From assembly GCA_014155875.1 (NCBI GenBank), contig JACEFZ010014585.1, positions 496,001 to 560,000 on the forward strand: 64,000 nt of DNA, read 5' to 3'. Under the pieces are notes generated by a model, which was not told where the DNA came from, searched no databases, and worked only from the letters and a program-made list of their open reading frames with translations. Made by a program: the position numbers and the translations under genes. This document shows positions 62,641 to 64,000 of this stretch, one piece after another. This DNA comes from Cepaea nemoralis (lineage: Eukaryota > Mollusca > Gastropoda > Stylommatophora > Helicidae). Numbering within the stretch: the first letter of the stretch is position 1; each line of letters opens with the position of its first letter.

Positions 62641-64000
62641 TAGAGTTCTAAATATTGACAGGTCTGATGTTGCAGTTCGAGAATTATTTCATGGGTTTTT
62701 CATGAGGGAAGGATTATGTAATTAACTTCTAAGTTAATCCTTGATAAATTATGAAATAGATGTTCAAAATATGTATGGACAAGGGCATGATAAAGAAGCA
62801 ACTATGAGCAGTAAGCATAATAACTTGGAAAAGAAAATTAGAAATATAAATCCTAGAGTCTTTTTTTTGACATCGCATTCACTAAATTTCTTGTAAATAA
62901 GTAACATTTGAAAAAAATTAATTTTCTTAAACATTGGCGAAGAATTGTACACATTTATTTCTGCATTCCTTGACAGCTGGTACATGCTAACATACTAAAA
63001 CGTAATATTCAGTAGATTAACACGAAAATCTGTTAAATGATTGCCATGTAGCAATGCAGGGTCTACAGTGCTAGTCCTGCGTATTATTAGAATGTGTACA
63101 GTACAGGAGCAATGAAGAGAAAACGAGTGTAATTTAAGTTAACGACAGTTAACTGGCAAACACTAGAAAAACGAGAGAAGCCGAGACCTTTAATGAATTG
63201 TGATGATGATTCACGAGAGAGAAGGGAAACTACTCAGAAAGACGTGATCAAAACAGCTGAAATCACGAGAATGAAACCGCTGGCTCGTCTAGTCAGTTAG
63301 GTCAGGGTTTTGACAGAAGCAAGACGTCAAAATGTTTTGAAGCCGTGAAAGATTGTCAAAGTAATTTGTGTATTGATTCTCCATCAAGAATCGGAGATGT
63401 TTCATCCAGCTAGTACAGCTAAGCGTATGTCCAACACGCAGGTTTGTTGCATTTCACCGAATTAATGGCAGCCCAGCGATACTGCACACCAGTCGCTAAG
63501 AAGAGCAAGATCAGGCTGTAAGTGTGACCTTAATTCATAGTCAGACATCTGTGTATGAATTGAATATTTCCTCTATTGAAACGAGTATACTCTTCAAATT
63601 AATGAACTTTATCCAGCAGAAATGAATATGTATTTTCTAAGATTCATCACACGCCCTCCCACATATACGGGACCATGTGATTTATGTCTGCTGTAATATT
63701 TGTCTACAATAAACGAAGAGTACTAAGGACGTCAGTATGTGCATTATTCATCGTATGTTGATGTTCCTGTTAAATCTGTCAATGAATCTGAGACATCGAG
63801 CCAGTAACCGGTCATTGGCAATGATGCTAGGCCGGATAGTAGAATAAAGGCAGCTCAATGTTTGCTATTGGATTGCGTCTTTTAAGTTCATTTGCTATGT
63901 CATTATATAGAACGATATTCTTTCTAATATTGATGTTGTGAGTAAAATGTTCAGCGCCCTCAGTCAAAAACAAATGAAAATCTCCATGTTTTGAGTGAGA
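62641..64000. other. No gene recognised
   Basis: About 1.36 kb of AT-rich sequence. A small inverted repeat (GATTATGTAATTAACTTC with TTAACTTAGAAGTTAA-type pairing) lies near 62710-62740. No coding frame over 73 codons, no RNA gene and no within-window repeat. Confidence 0.45.

Overview
This window looks like intergenic or repeat-rich DNA from a metazoan nuclear genome, most plausibly a marine lophotrochozoan such as a mollusc. That placement is inference: it rests on the mix of Penelope-like, RTE-like, CR1-like and RNase-H-type LINE fragments, several tRNA-derived SINE families, very dense microsatellites, and metazoan-type 28S and 5S rRNA fragments. I found no convincing host protein-coding gene. 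Every substantial reading frame is a transposable-element protein, a minisatellite or microsatellite frame, or a shadow of one.

Layout. 0-10 kb: microsatellites, five kinds of short interspersed element (labelled SINE-A to SINE-E here), a mariner-like MITE and a TTAA-type MITE. 10-15 kb: a truncated LINE (LINE-X), a mosaic of direct and inverted repeats with a 117-bp-arm palindrome, and two abutting TTAA MITEs. 15-22 kb: the centrepiece, a LINE (LINE-3) split by a 5,484-bp Penelope-like element (PLE) that is flanked by a 12-bp target-site duplication. The PLE holds one complete tandem unit (A) with an intact 833-aa RT plus GIY-YIG protein, a 5'-truncated direct copy (B) and a 5'-truncated inverted copy (C). 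Each copy carries a hammerhead-ribozyme-like motif. 22-37 kb: degraded LINEs, a 5S-like fragment, a 53-bp tandem repeat, and a decayed hAT transposase. 37-42 kb: three minisatellites (57-, 68- and 39-bp units) and a MITE carrying a nested foldback element. 42-53 kb: compound microsatellites, SINEs, a near full-length but dead RTE-like LINE and its truncated relatives. 53.9-57.3 kb: a CR1-like LINE interrupted by two LINE-X insertions of opposite orientation and a SINE, each with a target-site duplication, which gives a readable insertion history. 58.6-61.9 kb: a 43-bp minisatellite interrupted by about 890 bp that begins with a clear 28S rRNA fragment. 62-64 kb: little recognisable.

How the parts relate: the autonomous elements (PLE, LINEs) supply the reverse transcriptase types that could have mobilised the SINEs. 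LINE tails made of (GAT)n or (GATGA)n grade into microsatellites and appear to serve as landing sites for later LINE copies. Names such as LINE-2, LINE-X, SINE-B and Rep-G are local labels for families recognised by comparing copies inside this window; they are not database names. Boundaries without a stated target-site duplication are approximate.
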